A DNA stretch of 64,000 nucleotides. Origin: Acanthopleura granulata. Taxonomy: Eukaryota > Mollusca > Polyplacophora > Chitonida > Chitonidae. The position numbers and the translations under genes are program-made. Each line of letters starts with the position of its first letter. The first letter of the stretch is position 1. Under the pieces are notes generated by a model. It saw nothing but the letters and a program-made list of their open reading frames with translations, did no database searches and was not told where the DNA came from. This document shows, piece by piece, positions 30,931-57,945 of this stretch. The stretch covers positions 27,732,983 to 27,796,982 of the forward strand of contig JABBOT010000003.1 of assembly GCA_016165875.1 (NCBI GenBank), given 5' to 3'.

Positions 30931-32614
30931 AGACAATGCAAGAGCCCGGTATGCTTGGTACTTGACGCCAGTCGTTCGCGGCATCTTAGACGTCGACAGT
31001 GGGCCCTTTCTTCCTTCCCTCGTTTGTTTATTTATGTTCCACACACTCTACTCAAGACTGTTTCAAACATATATGAAGACGATCGGGTTTATGAGTGGAG
31101 GAAACCAGAGTAGAGGCCTATATACCTTAAGTACATCACCACCGCCCCACGCCAAGCACCTGACAAGCCTTCTCGCTTAAGACAAACCTCTTGGCCTATG
31201 GGGATGTAGGCATACACGGCCACATTTATCCCCATAGGACCGATCGGCAGAGGAGAGTGCATGTACAACGTTTCAGCGACTGAGGCAGTAAGTCTTCCGA
31301 TATATATCCATGCATGTACCAGTGTAATACGTGAAAGTACCAGATATAATAGCTGATATCAGCTCAATGAGAAATGAGGCACTCTGTACCATTCCATGTA
31401 TACAAATTTGCACATCCACAATGGCTGTGTATCAGTGGTATACATGTATACAAACTGTGTGTCACTGATATACGCGTCATTGTAAATCTACGTACACTAG
31501 ACAAACTACACAAATTGTGGACGGCTGGTGGCACAGAATTATGTGCATTTTTGCCACATTGGTGTGAAGGCGCTACTGGTAACAGTATGTAGAGAGCAGC
31601 GGACTGCCAGAAGGCTACATATGTTGGTCTTATTGGTCTACTGTCACAGTAGCCGTATAGTTAATTAATTAATTACCCAGACTAGTTGTGTAGTTAATTC
31701 TCAACCCGCGAGTTGTCGAAAGTGATGGCAGTTTGGTGTTCCTAAGTTACTGCGTTACTAGGTTCCGATGACCGCGCATTTGGTGTCAAGCATGATTTCC
31801 CTATACGCCGGCCTTCATATATATACCAATAACGGTAAATGTGTATGGAGTAGCTGGTTGTGTAATAGATACAAGCTCTCCTTTGTCTTTGCATCAGTTT
31901 ATCTCAACAACATCGGCAACATGACCCATTACACTGCATTAATTAATATTTAATGTCAACAAACTCGACCGACAGAAACCAGATATATACATGTTGTTTG
32001 CAATTGGTCTCTGAATAATAAATATAAAACATAAATACTGAATCCCGACAATATTTTTAGGAACGCAACAATTGAAAACGTCGGATCGAGTGTGGCAGAA
32101 TATACAGACCCGGTGTAAATGAGTGCAATATATTGTCATGTTTATTGGTATATATTATTGGCATTATTAGGGTTAGTGTGTATAGAGAATATATATCAGT
32201 AAAAGCATTCGGTTTATTTTTTTTAATGATTCACATGATTATTCTTTGATATTGTAAACAGGTTTTCCGCTTGCAAAGCAGTGGGCTTAATTGCAAGGAA
32301 GGCCCCATATTTTATGTCTTGCCATCAATTATTATAAAAGCATTCATGTTTTTAGATTTCATATATCAGACATCTGGAATTAAGTGAAACAAATTCGATC
32401 TTAAAATTGTCAACTTCTAGTTATGTATCCTTGATGAATTAGGATGATTATCGGCGATTTGCATGCACATATTCCTTGAATACAGAGTGGTAATATCGCG
32501 ACAAAAGCTGCCATTTTATCGTGGCATAGTGCAATAATGTGACATTTCAACTCTCTTCTACCGGCGGACTGAAATGAGGCCCTTCTTACTAGTTTCTATG
32601 CCGTAAAAGGTGAA
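30931..32614. other. intergenic, no gene seen
   Basis: Nothing coding is recognisable. A weak family D relic at about 31019-31250 contains CTACTCAAGACTGTTTCA and GAGTGGAGGAAACCAGAG. Confidence 0.4.
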
Positions 32615-32768
32615 TCATTGTATTTGGTGTTTTACGCCGTACTCAAGAGTATTTCACTCCTACAAGGGCGACCAGCATTATGGTGAGAGGAAATCGGGCA
32701 GAACCATGGGGAAACTCACGACCATCCGCAGGTTGCTGGCCGGAGAGGATGCCAGCATGGGCTGGGGT
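32615..32768 (-). mobile_element. SINE family C copy, 3' part
   Basis: TTTTACGCCGTACTCAAGAG, TATTTCACTCCTACAAGG, CCAGCATTATGGTGAGAGGA and CCGCAGGTTGCTGGC match family C. It directly abuts the family B SINE that starts at 32771. Confidence 0.75.
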
Positions 32769-32770
32769 GT

Positions 32771-33097
32771 GAATGAATGAATGAATGCTTATTGTTTAAC
32801 GCCCTACTCAAAAATATTTCACTTATACGAAGGCGGTGTCTCCTTGGTGCAGGACGGATTTCCACCGTATCTTTTATCTGGTGCTGCCTCACCGAGACGA
32901 CTTGCCGAAGACGCCCAACAAGCCCCCTCACCCAGTCACATTATACTGACACCGGGCCGACCTCTCTTATTGCTGAGCGCCTAGCGAGGAAGCAGAATGT
33001 ACTTTTTTAAAGTCTTTGGTATGACCCGACCCAGGTTTGAACCCAGATCTCCCCGTCCGAAAGCGGACGCCCAACCAACTGCGCTATCCGGGCGGGT
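32771..33097 (-). mobile_element. tRNA-derived SINE family B, copy 1
   Basis: Read on the minus strand it begins with a tRNA-like head (CCGGATAGCGCAGTTGG, then GGTTCAAACCTGGGTCGGGT) and ends with a CATTC repeat tail. Body and tail match 58835-59135 closely, including GTGCTGCCTCACCGAGACGA. Confidence 0.85.
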
Positions 33098-35226
33098 TTG
33101 CATTGGTGTGAGGTACCTTGTTCATTACGTTGCATTAGCGCGATATGCCCCACAGCCACCGAGGATCCCGTGAATCACTATGCTTACGGGGACAATATAC
33201 TTTAGATTTAATGCCGGGAAAGATGGATTTGCCACTCAAGGCCGATTTTATACGGCCAGATCATTCAGTAATTCATAACCTAATCAAGGCCAACATCGCC
33301 ACTGGCAACCGGACGTCCTCAATATTCATTGGGTCTAGTTTCAGTCTGATATACGTTCTTGAACGTGCCCAATTTGTTCATAAATTTCGTTCAACTTAAG
33401 ATTCGAGTTTTAACTCTTATGATGAACTGGACACAATATGTTACGAATATGTAGCATAAAAATAATGCGAAAATACGTGCAAACTTATAGCCAGTTCACC
33501 CGAGATCACAAAAGGCAAAACAAGAGCCAAGTCCGACGCCTGCACCATTACATCCGGGCATATTGATTTCAGGTACGACGCCATAAAGTATCGGGGTATA
33601 GATTTGCTGATGGGTATTAGGGAATTAGATTGATTAGAAGTGTTGGTGAAGTTGCGCAGCATGGACCGCCACCATGAGTTATGAGGAAGATGTGAGGGAT
33701 GAAGGGGAAGTACACCATCTGGCACATTCCCACATACCCTGGCTACAGAAGCTTCCAAATCTGCCGGGTTCATCCGTGTTCAACGGTGCTAAGTACATCA
33801 TATAATACTGACTACGTCCCCCTCACACAGTGGCTACAGGGCTTTCAGAGGACCGATTCTGCAGGAAGCCTTGCCAAATAAATTTAATTTAGCCTGAAGC
33901 CCTGATCATCTTCATGACAAAGGCATGTATGTGTTTTCTGTCTTTTCTGCTACACCAAGCCCGTAATCGACACGGCCTCATCGTCATCCAGCCTAACGCA
34001 GTTCCACGATTCTCTGAAGTACCTTTGAAGATTTAAAACTGGAAATCTGTTCACGGTATCATGAAATGGTACTACAAAAATACGACAGATCAATAACTTT
34101 CGCAGAAACGCCAGTTTCAACCTGTCTAAACTTCATCTCTGAACCATTTTTTGGCCCCGGCTCACAAGCCAAGAAGCTTTCGTACTTTACTGCCAATTTA
34201 AACCATAATTTAGTATTTCTGAATCTTAGTTTCACTTCTTCATCTGAGGACATGAGAGTTCAAGTGGTTTTAATCTTCCTTTTATTGCATCAAATTATGG
34301 TTATACATTTATAAAGATATGTGGGATCAGTACCATATTGATCGTAGTAGAATAATAACAAATTTTCCGTACATTTGTAAAAAGCTGGTTTTTTGTGACG
34401 ACCCATCAAGGTGCCCATATAGCACCTTACTTGGCAAGGAATATCATTCGTATCAATAATCCGAGTAGACATCTCCACCCCCTCCCCCCATACGCGCCCC
34501 TCCACATTGAAAGAGGGGTCACAATAGGCCAGGCGCAACCACTGACCAGTCAATACCATCATACAATAGGAAGCAGGCAAAAGAAAACATATCCAATAAT
34601 ATAAGATACACTTGTGTTTGGATAGATAGAAGCAAATTTATACATCATCTGCATACAAAATACATGTACATAATGTCCTTGTACAAAAAAAAAAAACAAA
34701 AAACAAAAACAAAACAAAACTGGATCATTCTTCCACCTATCCAGTTCAGGTGAAGTAGTAAGGAGATGTAGCACTTAATCACAGGTCGCCGAGAGAGCTC
34801 CTGTCAGTAAGTGCAGACACACCAGACTCGCCGTGACCAGGAGTTTTTGTTCAATTACAATGTACTTCGGGTATCTAACATAGTTATGTATGCATGTTTT
34901 GCGTCCGCTCTTGACATTTATGATAAACAATGGTAATTTGAAATTTAGTTGTTTTTTTTTTCCAAGTGCTGAAAAAGGCCTACTCTAATAGTCTTTATAT
35001 ACACGATCCATGAGGGAGATAACATTCACTTGGCTGATGGTTGGAATCAGATTGACAGGCTTGCCGAAATCCCTTAGATCAGACACAAGATGATCAAGTG
35101 TTTTTTTGGCTGCCACAATTTGGCAATGTCTCTGGTAATATGGTCATACAGAGCTGCAGCAACCTTGTGGCGACCTCTGGTGGAGTATACAGTAACATAT
35201 CTACACACACACACAAACACCTCCTT
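33098..35226. other. intergenic, ERM 3' flank
   Basis: Contains the likely ERM 3' UTR. The first AATAAA I see on the minus strand is at about 34290-34295 (TTTATT on plus), some 930 bp after the stop. A 43-codon ORF with an ideal Kozak context is at 33674-33805 (plus). No other gene is recognised. Confidence 0.35.
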
Positions 35227-48778
<13,552 letters not shown>

Positions 48779-48851
48779 TTTGGCGGTTTCCCTGTGTCAC
48801 ACCGATATATATTTTCTGTCAGCAGCCAGCAAGTTTTGTTATTTCAGTCAC
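48779..48851 (-). other. ERM 5' UTR segment
   Basis: The exon continues 73 nt upstream of the ATG to a strong acceptor (tttctttttctttctttcag|GTGACTG). This means at least one more non-coding exon exists upstream. Confidence 0.75.
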
Positions 48852-51800
48852 CTGAAAGAAAGAAAAAGAAATCCTGTTAAATATAAATTCATGAAGCACA
48901 ACAATTCTGCAATACTGCAACAAAACTATGTGAAAATTTTATTCAATATGTGAGTAAATATGTAATCTGACTATAACAGAGGGAATCTATGCATGTATGT
49001 CCTTCCATTTTCTACAGCATTTCTCTGATTGCCTCACACTTGTCAGATTGGGATGTTTCATTGGGGACTGAAGAAGAGGGGTATAATGTTGAGGACTTGA
49101 AAACCTGCTTGTTGTGTGTGCAAGGTTCAGTAGGCAATAATGTTACAAAATGGGGAACTAAACTACAGGGTAAAATGCTCATTCAGTCCTAAACATCCTT
49201 CCTACCAGCACCACTTTAAGTAATTATTTCAATGACAGGACAATCTGATAATAATAAGCTAAACATATAAGGTTATATAAATTATAACAGGCCTCATCAG
49301 AATCTTCCAGTGATCATCTACTGATTTTATCAATGTGTGATGGGACACATCAGTACTTTTAAAACGAGCATTCACATAAAAGGGAATCCGACTGTTCCAC
49401 ATGGGTGAGAAAGTCACGACTATGACCTGTTGCCATTGAATGAACTGAATGAATGAATACAGTTTACTGCCACGTTAGTCACTGGTTACCTGCAGTACAG
49501 TATTTTTTCCCCCTTGAATTCGCAACAGATGGAATTTGTCTCTCCTAAGCCCATGTTAATTCACACAATGTGTACATGTATGCTATGCATCATCAGCTCA
49601 GCACAATGTTGTTGTTGTTACAGAGACTATAGATATGTGTAGGCCATGTCTGTGATGATAACCTGGGCCACAGGATGCCACTCAGTCAGCAGTTTATCGG
49701 TCTTTCATTCTCGTGCCAATGAGAATGGATTAACCAAGTTTCTCAGCTTTCAACTTTCGCTTAATATATGTACAAAGTCACATACATGTCCATACAAACA
49801 AGTGCATTAAACACACCTTTATGACAGTTTCCATATTTTAAGTGATTTGGAGTTTTACGTCCGAGCATACTTGGAATAAACCTTATCGTCACTGTGGAAG
49901 TCTCAAGATAATGCTGGTTTTGGACAAAACAGGGTGGGGGCTCTCAAGCCCAACAACAACATTGCTAACCTTCATGAAATCATGGTAGTTCGCGAGAGCT
50001 GCCACCCTGTTTCGTCTACAACCAGCGACATTTCGAGAGACTTCTGCATTTCAGGTTCGGCTCATTAAGTTCACATGATCCGTAAAATCTACAGTACACC
50101 AAGTACACGTGGTTTGGATAATGTACAGGGAAAAGGTCTTTAAACCCTCCATCGAATACAGATAAATCCACCTGGTCCCATATGGAGTACAACACCACAA
50201 CACAAGGGGCATAAATCATTCATTACTTTTTGGCAATCAAACCATTTCCCAACACTATCCATTATCCATTAGAAGCACAGTGGGGAGAACCTGATACACT
50301 TGTGAGGCAACAGATCAATGTGATTTAATGAATGGAAAGATGGTTTTTGTACAGTGTGAGCACTACCATTATTAACACCTATATCAACCACTGTACTACA
50401 GATTAATACCTTAACATGCATTTATATTCTAAATTATCTAGGCTTTACAATCAAACTTAAGGGCATTTTGCACACAAAATTGAGGCAAAATTTCAATATC
50501 AGTACCTTAGCAACCTTATCTGTACACATAATTAAAGCAGTACCAGAATGCAATGACAAGTACAGCAGATGGTATGAGCAAAAAAAACACAAAACATAAT
50601 CTGGCAGTTTCATTAGAGCTGCCTTGGATAAAAATATAACCAAAATGACACGTCTGGGGATTGGGTTAACAATTGGGCTGATCACTCATGTAATTTGATG
50701 GTTGACCTCCACAGTGACCTCCAATTTACATTTTGAAGAACATAGCCATGCACTTACCCAACCATACATGGATTCCACCAATGCCTTAATCACTTGTCTG
50801 ACTGAATGGCAAGGGTGTGGGATATATACATGAAGTAGACACCTATCAATTATACTTCATGTCACCAAGCCTGCTATCTGTCAAATGTTTCAAGGCTTTA
50901 TGTCACAGAGGGTGTGACCACTTCCATAAAGTATTAACTACTGGTAGCTTACCTCACTGCGAACAGCAATAGGCTTAATGTAAATGTATCTAACTGATAG
51001 AAAACACATGCATCTGTGAGCCAGATCAAGAAATAAATTTTATTAGGGTTTCACAATGTACTTAAAGTACTTAAAGTTTTTTTTATGCATCATTCAGGTT
51101 TATGGAAGAATGAAACCAAGAAAACCTCCACTTTGGTCCAAGTATGCGAGAAAGGTCCCCCAATCCTCATCACCTCCTCACTACAAAATGTAACCAAGCC
51201 AGCAGGTACTCTATGGTCTGGCAGGGGCCATTGGCAGCTGTGACTGCTGAGTCTACATTAAATCCTGCACATCCTGTAGTGAGGGTGGGTTAGGGTATGT
51301 CTGTCAGAATGATCATGGACACTCGTACAGTATTATGTTCGAAACAAACCATGCTAACCTAGTGTATCTGGAAAAGATTTGAAGTCATGTGATATGCTAT
51401 GTACCTAGTCCTACAGATTGGTACATGTAGGTCAGCACAACCACTTTCACTTTACTTTCTCGCAGATCAGTTAGAACAGGTCTCAATCTGGCAGACACCA
51501 AGATAATATATCATCACGATAATGTATAGTATGCTGTTCTTCATCTATATGCAAATAATTCTCTCTGCAGAATCCCCAATGGATGTCAAACAAGATAATT
51601 TAACATGAGCATCAATTCTAGAGAAAATCAGTTTTCCTGGTTGTGAGGTTGTAAAAAAATCTAATCTTTTGTTGGCTAAATTGTCTGAATGGTTCCTCCT
51701 ACTTGTTTACAAAATATCTGATGTATTTTTATGTTGCAACACATTGGCACATGTATATAAAGCGACAAAATAAAACAATAATCAAAACATGTAATTGCCA

Positions 51801-52940
51801 TCCATGCCAATCCAGTGCATTATTATAAGTGACAGGCCTACCGAATTTGTTACCCCCAACTCTTCATGGAAAAATCCATGAAAACCAATTACAACTTATA
51901 TGCATTACACCCCTCCCGCTGCTATACCAGGGGAGTGTGTGAGTTTGAACGGAGTTTAGCCTGAGTTGCTGACTTAAATTATAATACATGTAGTTATGCT
52001 GGTAACTATATAATTAGATATCCATCCATGTATGGAAGTAACTTTTGGTGTGGGGGGGGGGGAGGGATGTGTGTTGTAATAACCATGTCTTTGCTTGAAG
52101 GGGGAGAGGGAGTGTGGCTTATGTGCCTGCTAATTAAATCTTTGGTCAACTTCAATGCACTTTTGAAATCTAGTGCACCTTCCATCCGAAAATATTCACT
52201 TTTGCTTAGAGATATATCTAGGGAATTTAACCTTCAGCTGTTCAGAACATAAAGGTAACTCCCCAGATCACAGTAAAAAAGAATATATAATGATATGCAC
52301 TGACCGCATGGTACTTGATTTTGGTCACTGGGCAATTTGGAAAGTCATCATCATAGGTACAGTAGGTTAAAAGACGGCTGAAGTAAACCTTGGAACTCAA
52401 AATAATCAAGCAGTTATTGATGAAAGGTAGGGAAATGTGGCACATATATTTTAACCATACATCGGATTCTCCCCCTATAAAGAGACAAATCCTAATTTCA
52501 AAGGCGACACAAAGAATAACTGACTTCTTATTTCATTTTTTTTTAAACGCATCGATTCCTAAACATCAGCAACTGAGTGATTTTTTAAAAAAGATGTCGT
52601 CTGAAAATGTACAATATCTGATTGCACGATCGTATGTACAAGGACAGGATTAATGATCCAAAGTCAACCAAAAAACTGATCTTTGATACGTGTTTGCTTC
52701 AAAAGTTCAACTTTTTTTAACAACTGGAAACACCCTCCGTTCCGTGACCGGGCACTGGCGATGCGATCGAAGCTGCTCGCTATTACATGCCCGTTCACTT
52801 GAGGAGCATCCGACTTTGTCGATCCTCCAACACGTTCAGGGTGACAGTTACCTCACTATCGGACCATTCTTACGCAGCCGTGCGGATACAATGACTGCAG
52901 ATGCGATGTTTAAAGAGCTAAGACTTTCCAGACAACTTAC
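48852..52940. other. probable first intron of ERM gene
   Basis: No gene recognised. A faint family D-like relic lies near 51030-51250 (GGTTTATGGAAGAATGAAACC). Confidence 0.4.
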
Positions 52941-53130
52941 CTTCTCTAACTGTACAACTTCCCAACAGCTAACCGGTAGCAATATGGCCGTTATTAGAAG
53001 GGTGGGGTTTAGCCGAGCTAAATGCAATTTCAGCGCAATCTCAGTACCCCCCTCTAGGAGAGGATTGACAACTCATCGGCCGTCTCCGCCTTTTTCCGAC
53101 GATGAACAGCGCCCCCTAGCCGATGACAGT
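52941..53130 (-). promoter_or_regulatory. possible ERM non-coding first exon and promoter
   Basis: A near-consensus donor, GAGAAG|gtaagttg, ends at 52941 on the minus strand within a less AT-rich, CpG-containing stretch (about 52.7-53.3 kb). The exon at 48767-48851 needs an upstream partner, and this is the best donor I noticed. The 5' boundary is unknown; the end given is arbitrary. Confidence 0.35.
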
Positions 53131-53259
53131 ACTCACATGTCCGGTACATATGTGGGCTCATCTTTAAATAGGCTCACCGCGACACGGAGCACTGAGGTTA
53201 TGCGTCTCGACGAAGAAATAAAGCCTACATACATAGCTGAGGATTAATCATACTATATT

Positions 53260-56200
53260 TAACGCTTGGATTAGCCCGCGGACTGCATCGCGATCTTCTT
53301 ATCAATCAACAAATGTAGCTGTAATTCTATATTTTATAGAGTACCGTGGCCTTGACTTGTTACATGTACACGCAGGAATCCAGTATACGTGTACATGTAG
53401 TTAAATATTCTCAATCATACAACGTTGTATTAATGTATGCATAACGGTGAATATTGCAGGCACGTATATTTGTATGATACAAAATACATGTATCCCTTGT
53501 GAACAATTTCTTCAAGAAAAAAAATGACTTCAAGGTAGGTTAATGCCTGCTTGCGCGGGAAATGAATGAATGGTAATTGCTTCACGCCATTCCTGAAACA
53601 TTTGCAGCCATACATACGTTTTGGCAATAGGAAATGTATAGTAGCCTACCATATATTTTTTAAATAAAGCCCGGGCCCATTGGCAAAAAATTTAAGCTAT
53701 ATGTACACTTTGGATCTTCTTAACTTTAAATGCTCGTTGCCTATTATTCGCTGTTACGCTTGTATTGCACACACTAGACGAGACTGATTAATTCATTAAT
53801 TAATGAAATGATATAGAGGTGTGTATTACGGAGTGGCCGAGGACAGAATTCCTCTCTCTTCACGTTACGAATGCCGATTTCATAAATACAATCTTCCGCA
53901 CATGGCACCAGGCATCTGTATTCAAACATATACATGTAAATGTCTTAGGACGTACACATCAAAGATTCTACCCTTAGTTATAGTTCATGTTGCACACCTA
54001 TTCGTTTGTCAAGTCAAACAATAGGTAGTATTTGACTGCTTATTCATCTATGCATCAGTTCCATGATACTATTTAGAACACAATACATACAGGTGATCGA
54101 TTATGCTCGGGAGATATATACTGATCTCATGTAACCAATCCTTGGAGTACGTCATATCCCTAAGTAATGATCTCTGGACATCAAATTAATTAACTGTGTG
54201 AAAACTGTCAGTGGGTTTTACAGTGGTGGAATTGAGAGAGATCCAAAGTGGGTGGGGGTAGAGTACTACAGAAAACCGACTATGTCTAACACAAACTGTA
54301 TTACCTCTTCGTACATCTACCAGAATCAGTATAGGCCTACGTTTGCAGCTTCTGCTTCGGTTTGCACAAAAGCTGAATAAATGACCCTGTATGGGAAAAA
54401 ATATATACACACCCATGTACACACGTGCATACATAACATGGATAGGTACATTCCATGTTCGGGATTTAATCTGATCAGGAATTCCACTCGAAACATTTCA
54501 TCTGAATTCTTACAATATATCCTAATTTGCCCAAACACTTGACGCCAGGAAGGCAAATGTGATAAATCAAATTCTTGGAATGTTTCACATAGAGTTAGTA
54601 GATGACATGTACCACACAGAGAACGGGTTAGGCTAAAACGTACCTCCAGTCAATAAAGAGGAAATACTTCTGGCTGAGGCGTATTACATATGCCGTCCGC
54701 TGTCTAGACGTACATGTACACCACCGTAAGCTCAACAGATACGTATAGGCCCACTGCCTGGTCTCTGCTGAGGATTCGCCTGTATACACTGTATGTACGG
54801 GTGGTGTTACGGTAAATGCGTATGGGGTACTTTGACTATGTTATCTCGGTTTTATGCGTCTAATCAGAAGTGTACTCTTCGTTTAGTCAGCCCCACGACA
54901 TGAGCCGGTATTTATACCGTTACTAATCTTGTTCATTCACAGCGCGCGAATGAGCCCCGCCCACTATAAGTGCCACGCCCATCCATGTGTCATACTACCG
55001 GTGTGAGTGTACGTCGGTATGCATTCGTACACATAGCCAGGCAATGGCCAGTCACTGTATAAGGGAGGTTAAAGTACATGTGGTACCGTACCTGTCGTGG
55101 TTCGGAGCGAAGTCCAACCTTTATCAGATGAACGTGCACGGACTAATACTAAACATCGAACATGTCAAAGGCATGAAGGGATACTCTGTGCATCGACAAT
55201 CCACGTCGGCTTATATGCTGATCCATATATTGTATGCTATAACGGTAGTTATATACATATGACCGAATTCACACCATATGCTGATGTTATCTAAATACAT
55301 ATTCAGAGCAATGTGTTGGATTATGTGTTGGATTATTTAGAGCCATGTGTTGGTTATTTATGGAATAATTTTATTAAATATCATTGTTTTTTCAAACAGT
55401 ATAACAACGCTAAGGTATAAGTGTCTCTGCGTTGTAAAATTATACACATTCTTGTTGTAAAGATCTGCTAAATGCATGCTATAGAAACAAACACAATGAC
55501 CCACTGTTGCGTTGTGCTTATACGATAATGGCACCATAATATATATATATACATAAACATATAGCCCTGTATGCAATTTAAGAATAATTAAACATTCATG
55601 GGGCTTATATTGTGGCTTGTTCACTGCGTACTTTGAGGCCTATATGTACAGTATATCTGCTGTATTATATACAGTGCCTCCTGAAAGTCACGGGTAGTCA
55701 GCGAGAGTGTCTGATTAACGCCTTCTTGGACCGGTTGGCGAAACGTGAGAAAATAATTCTGTTGCCATCCGAGACTAATTTGTCAAGAGGATATATGACA
55801 ACTATGAGGGAAGTGGCACAAAAAATGACGACAAAAGCCCACTAGCTGTGACAGCCATAACTGACAAGCCTATCTCCGTCATGTGTATCTTCCTATGCGA
55901 ACAGGTGCATGCACCTGTCCCGTATTTACGTCTGCTATAGAGTGTTTAACATCTTGTGACGGTATAGGCGTTCAGAACGTTTAGAACGCCGGATAACGGC
56001 ATATGGTGGATTGTTACCGATTTGTATATCTGCAATGGTATGTAATTAATGGCCTATCGGGTTTGAGATTGTTCAAATAATTCACACCTTTCCTCAATTT
56101 AGTCTATGCATGAACCACCAGATTTAATTTACATAGCATATGTAATTTCACTAGTTGCTGGACGGCTACAGTAATATGACAATGGCACTGCGTATGTAGA

Positions 56201-57479
56201 AAGACATGCTTGTACAATTTTGCTGGCTGCATGCTAATACACTTGCAGCTAGGAAGATAACTAATTTTAAATGGTGCGCACTGTTTCTTACGCACCAGAA
56301 CCTGTTTTCAGGTATGCAGACAAATGTTTTCTGTACGAACTTTATAAACATGAGATTCACAAAATAAACGCTCCAGTACAACCGCAATTGAAAATTTTGT
56401 CATGGGTGGTTGACGTCATTTTGAACTATATATAATGACAAATTAATTTACGTCACTGCGCTTTGTTTCATTTTTGTAATATATAGATGTGAATATTTCT
56501 TAATTGATGTTGTGTAAAATATTCTGTCGTAAAATGTAGTATTCATTTAAGTTAAGAATCAGAATACACGTTGATGTTGCACACATATAAATGTATAATT
56601 TGTCAGAAATCATTTTAGAAATGAAGAAAGTATCAGTAGAAAGGCCATCAAAAACAGCATTTCAAAATACCTTCAACAATTTTTTTCAATTTTTTTTCTC
56701 ATTGAATTAAATGTAGACAAATGTTTGGACAGTAAGGTGGGCTTTTGTATAATTGACCTTATGGCTAACGTACAAAGTCAAGTGACGTCCCCGACTTTTT
56801 GGTATCCATAAAACCGGAATCTAATGCCACATTCAATTTTACCCTCGCAGGCGCACATTTAGCGAGTAAAGGTCACAATGATTTTATTCAGACCACAACA
56901 AAAGGGTCTAAAATAGTGCTTTGATATCAGTGACGACAAATGTGATCACGAGGGTTCGTGAAGTCCACCTCCAAAGTCAAAACTCTGACTGCATTTAATT
57001 CAATTAAACTAATATCTAAAAGAAAAGATATTTTCAGAAATTGAACATGTTTATATCATTTTTAAAGTTTTTTCCCCTAAAAAACATCTGTGCTTATTGA
57101 TTACTAATGATACATGTACGCGTGTACATGTATCTTTCATGCATACAATAAATGGCTGTCGGGATGTGTATGCAGGATATACTCTCACTGGCTGTATTGA
57201 ATGTGACATGTATAAAGCCATGAGAATATTTACCCCAGAGTAGCTACAGTAAATATATGCTAGATATATACGCGCCGATATTCGGAAAGATGCATCTCAT
57301 AAAGCGAATACTAAATGCGAGACACCTATACTTACGCCCATGCTGGGTAATGGGCAGTGGGACATAACATACCGTTATGCCATTGGGGCGATCTTACAAT
57401 CTTGTCGTAACATGCGACTGTTGTAATGTCCACGGCAACATTAAATGAGACTGGTGGACAATCGAGAATCGTGGTTCTG
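53260..57479. other. intergenic, no gene seen
   Basis: AT-rich with many TACATGTA motifs. Open frames are short and show no family resemblance. A small SINE tail relic (AATGAATGAATGG and TTCACGCCATTCCTGAA) lies at about 53563-53600. Confidence 0.4.
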
Positions 57480-57860
57480 ATCATGCAGTGAAGCCCTGAA
57501 AATTTGTGAGAATCTTGGTTCCATCAGTGAATCATTGAACTCGTTATACAAACTGGGCGTACGCGGGAATATTGGTTATGGTGAATTAATCATTGGACAT
57601 ATGTGGGAATCTCGATTCTGATCAACGAACCATGAGACATACTTGGAAATATTGGTTCTGATCAGTCCACCTTTGGACATACGTGAGAATCTCGATTCTG
57701 ATCAATGCATCATTGGACATACGTGAGAAACTCGATTCTGACCAATGGGCCATTAGACATAGGTGGGAATCCTGGTTATGATCAATGCACCATTTTACAT
57801 GTGTGGATATCTCATCAATGAACCAATAGACATACTTGGAATCCTGGTTCTGACCGGGGA
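57480..57860. repeat. degenerate 40-bp minisatellite, about 8 units
   Basis: GACATA(C/T) followed by GTGAGAATCTCGATTCTGA(T/C) recurs at 57596, 57636, 57676, 57716, 57756 and 57796, exactly 40 bp apart, with weaker copies on both sides. Confidence 0.85.
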
Positions 57861-57945
57861 GGAAGCCAGCCCGAGCTGTGCTTGCACTCACAGCAATCGC
57901 ACTGGTGAGTGGCACATAGGTCATTACGCTGCACTAGCAAGAATC
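57840..57945 (-). mobile_element. SINE family C fragment (head part)
   Basis: GGGGAGGAAGCCAGCCCGAG, CACTCACAGCAATCGCACTG and GGTCATTACGCTGCACTAGC are the reverse of the head of the 48366 copy. Confidence 0.6.

Noticed and set aside
33441..33773. 110-codon minus ORF
   Set aside because: No recognisable family, and it overlaps other open frames; not supported.
52690..53247. 185-codon plus-strand ORF
   Set aside because: No recognisable domain, and odd composition. It overlaps a likely minus-strand promoter or exon.
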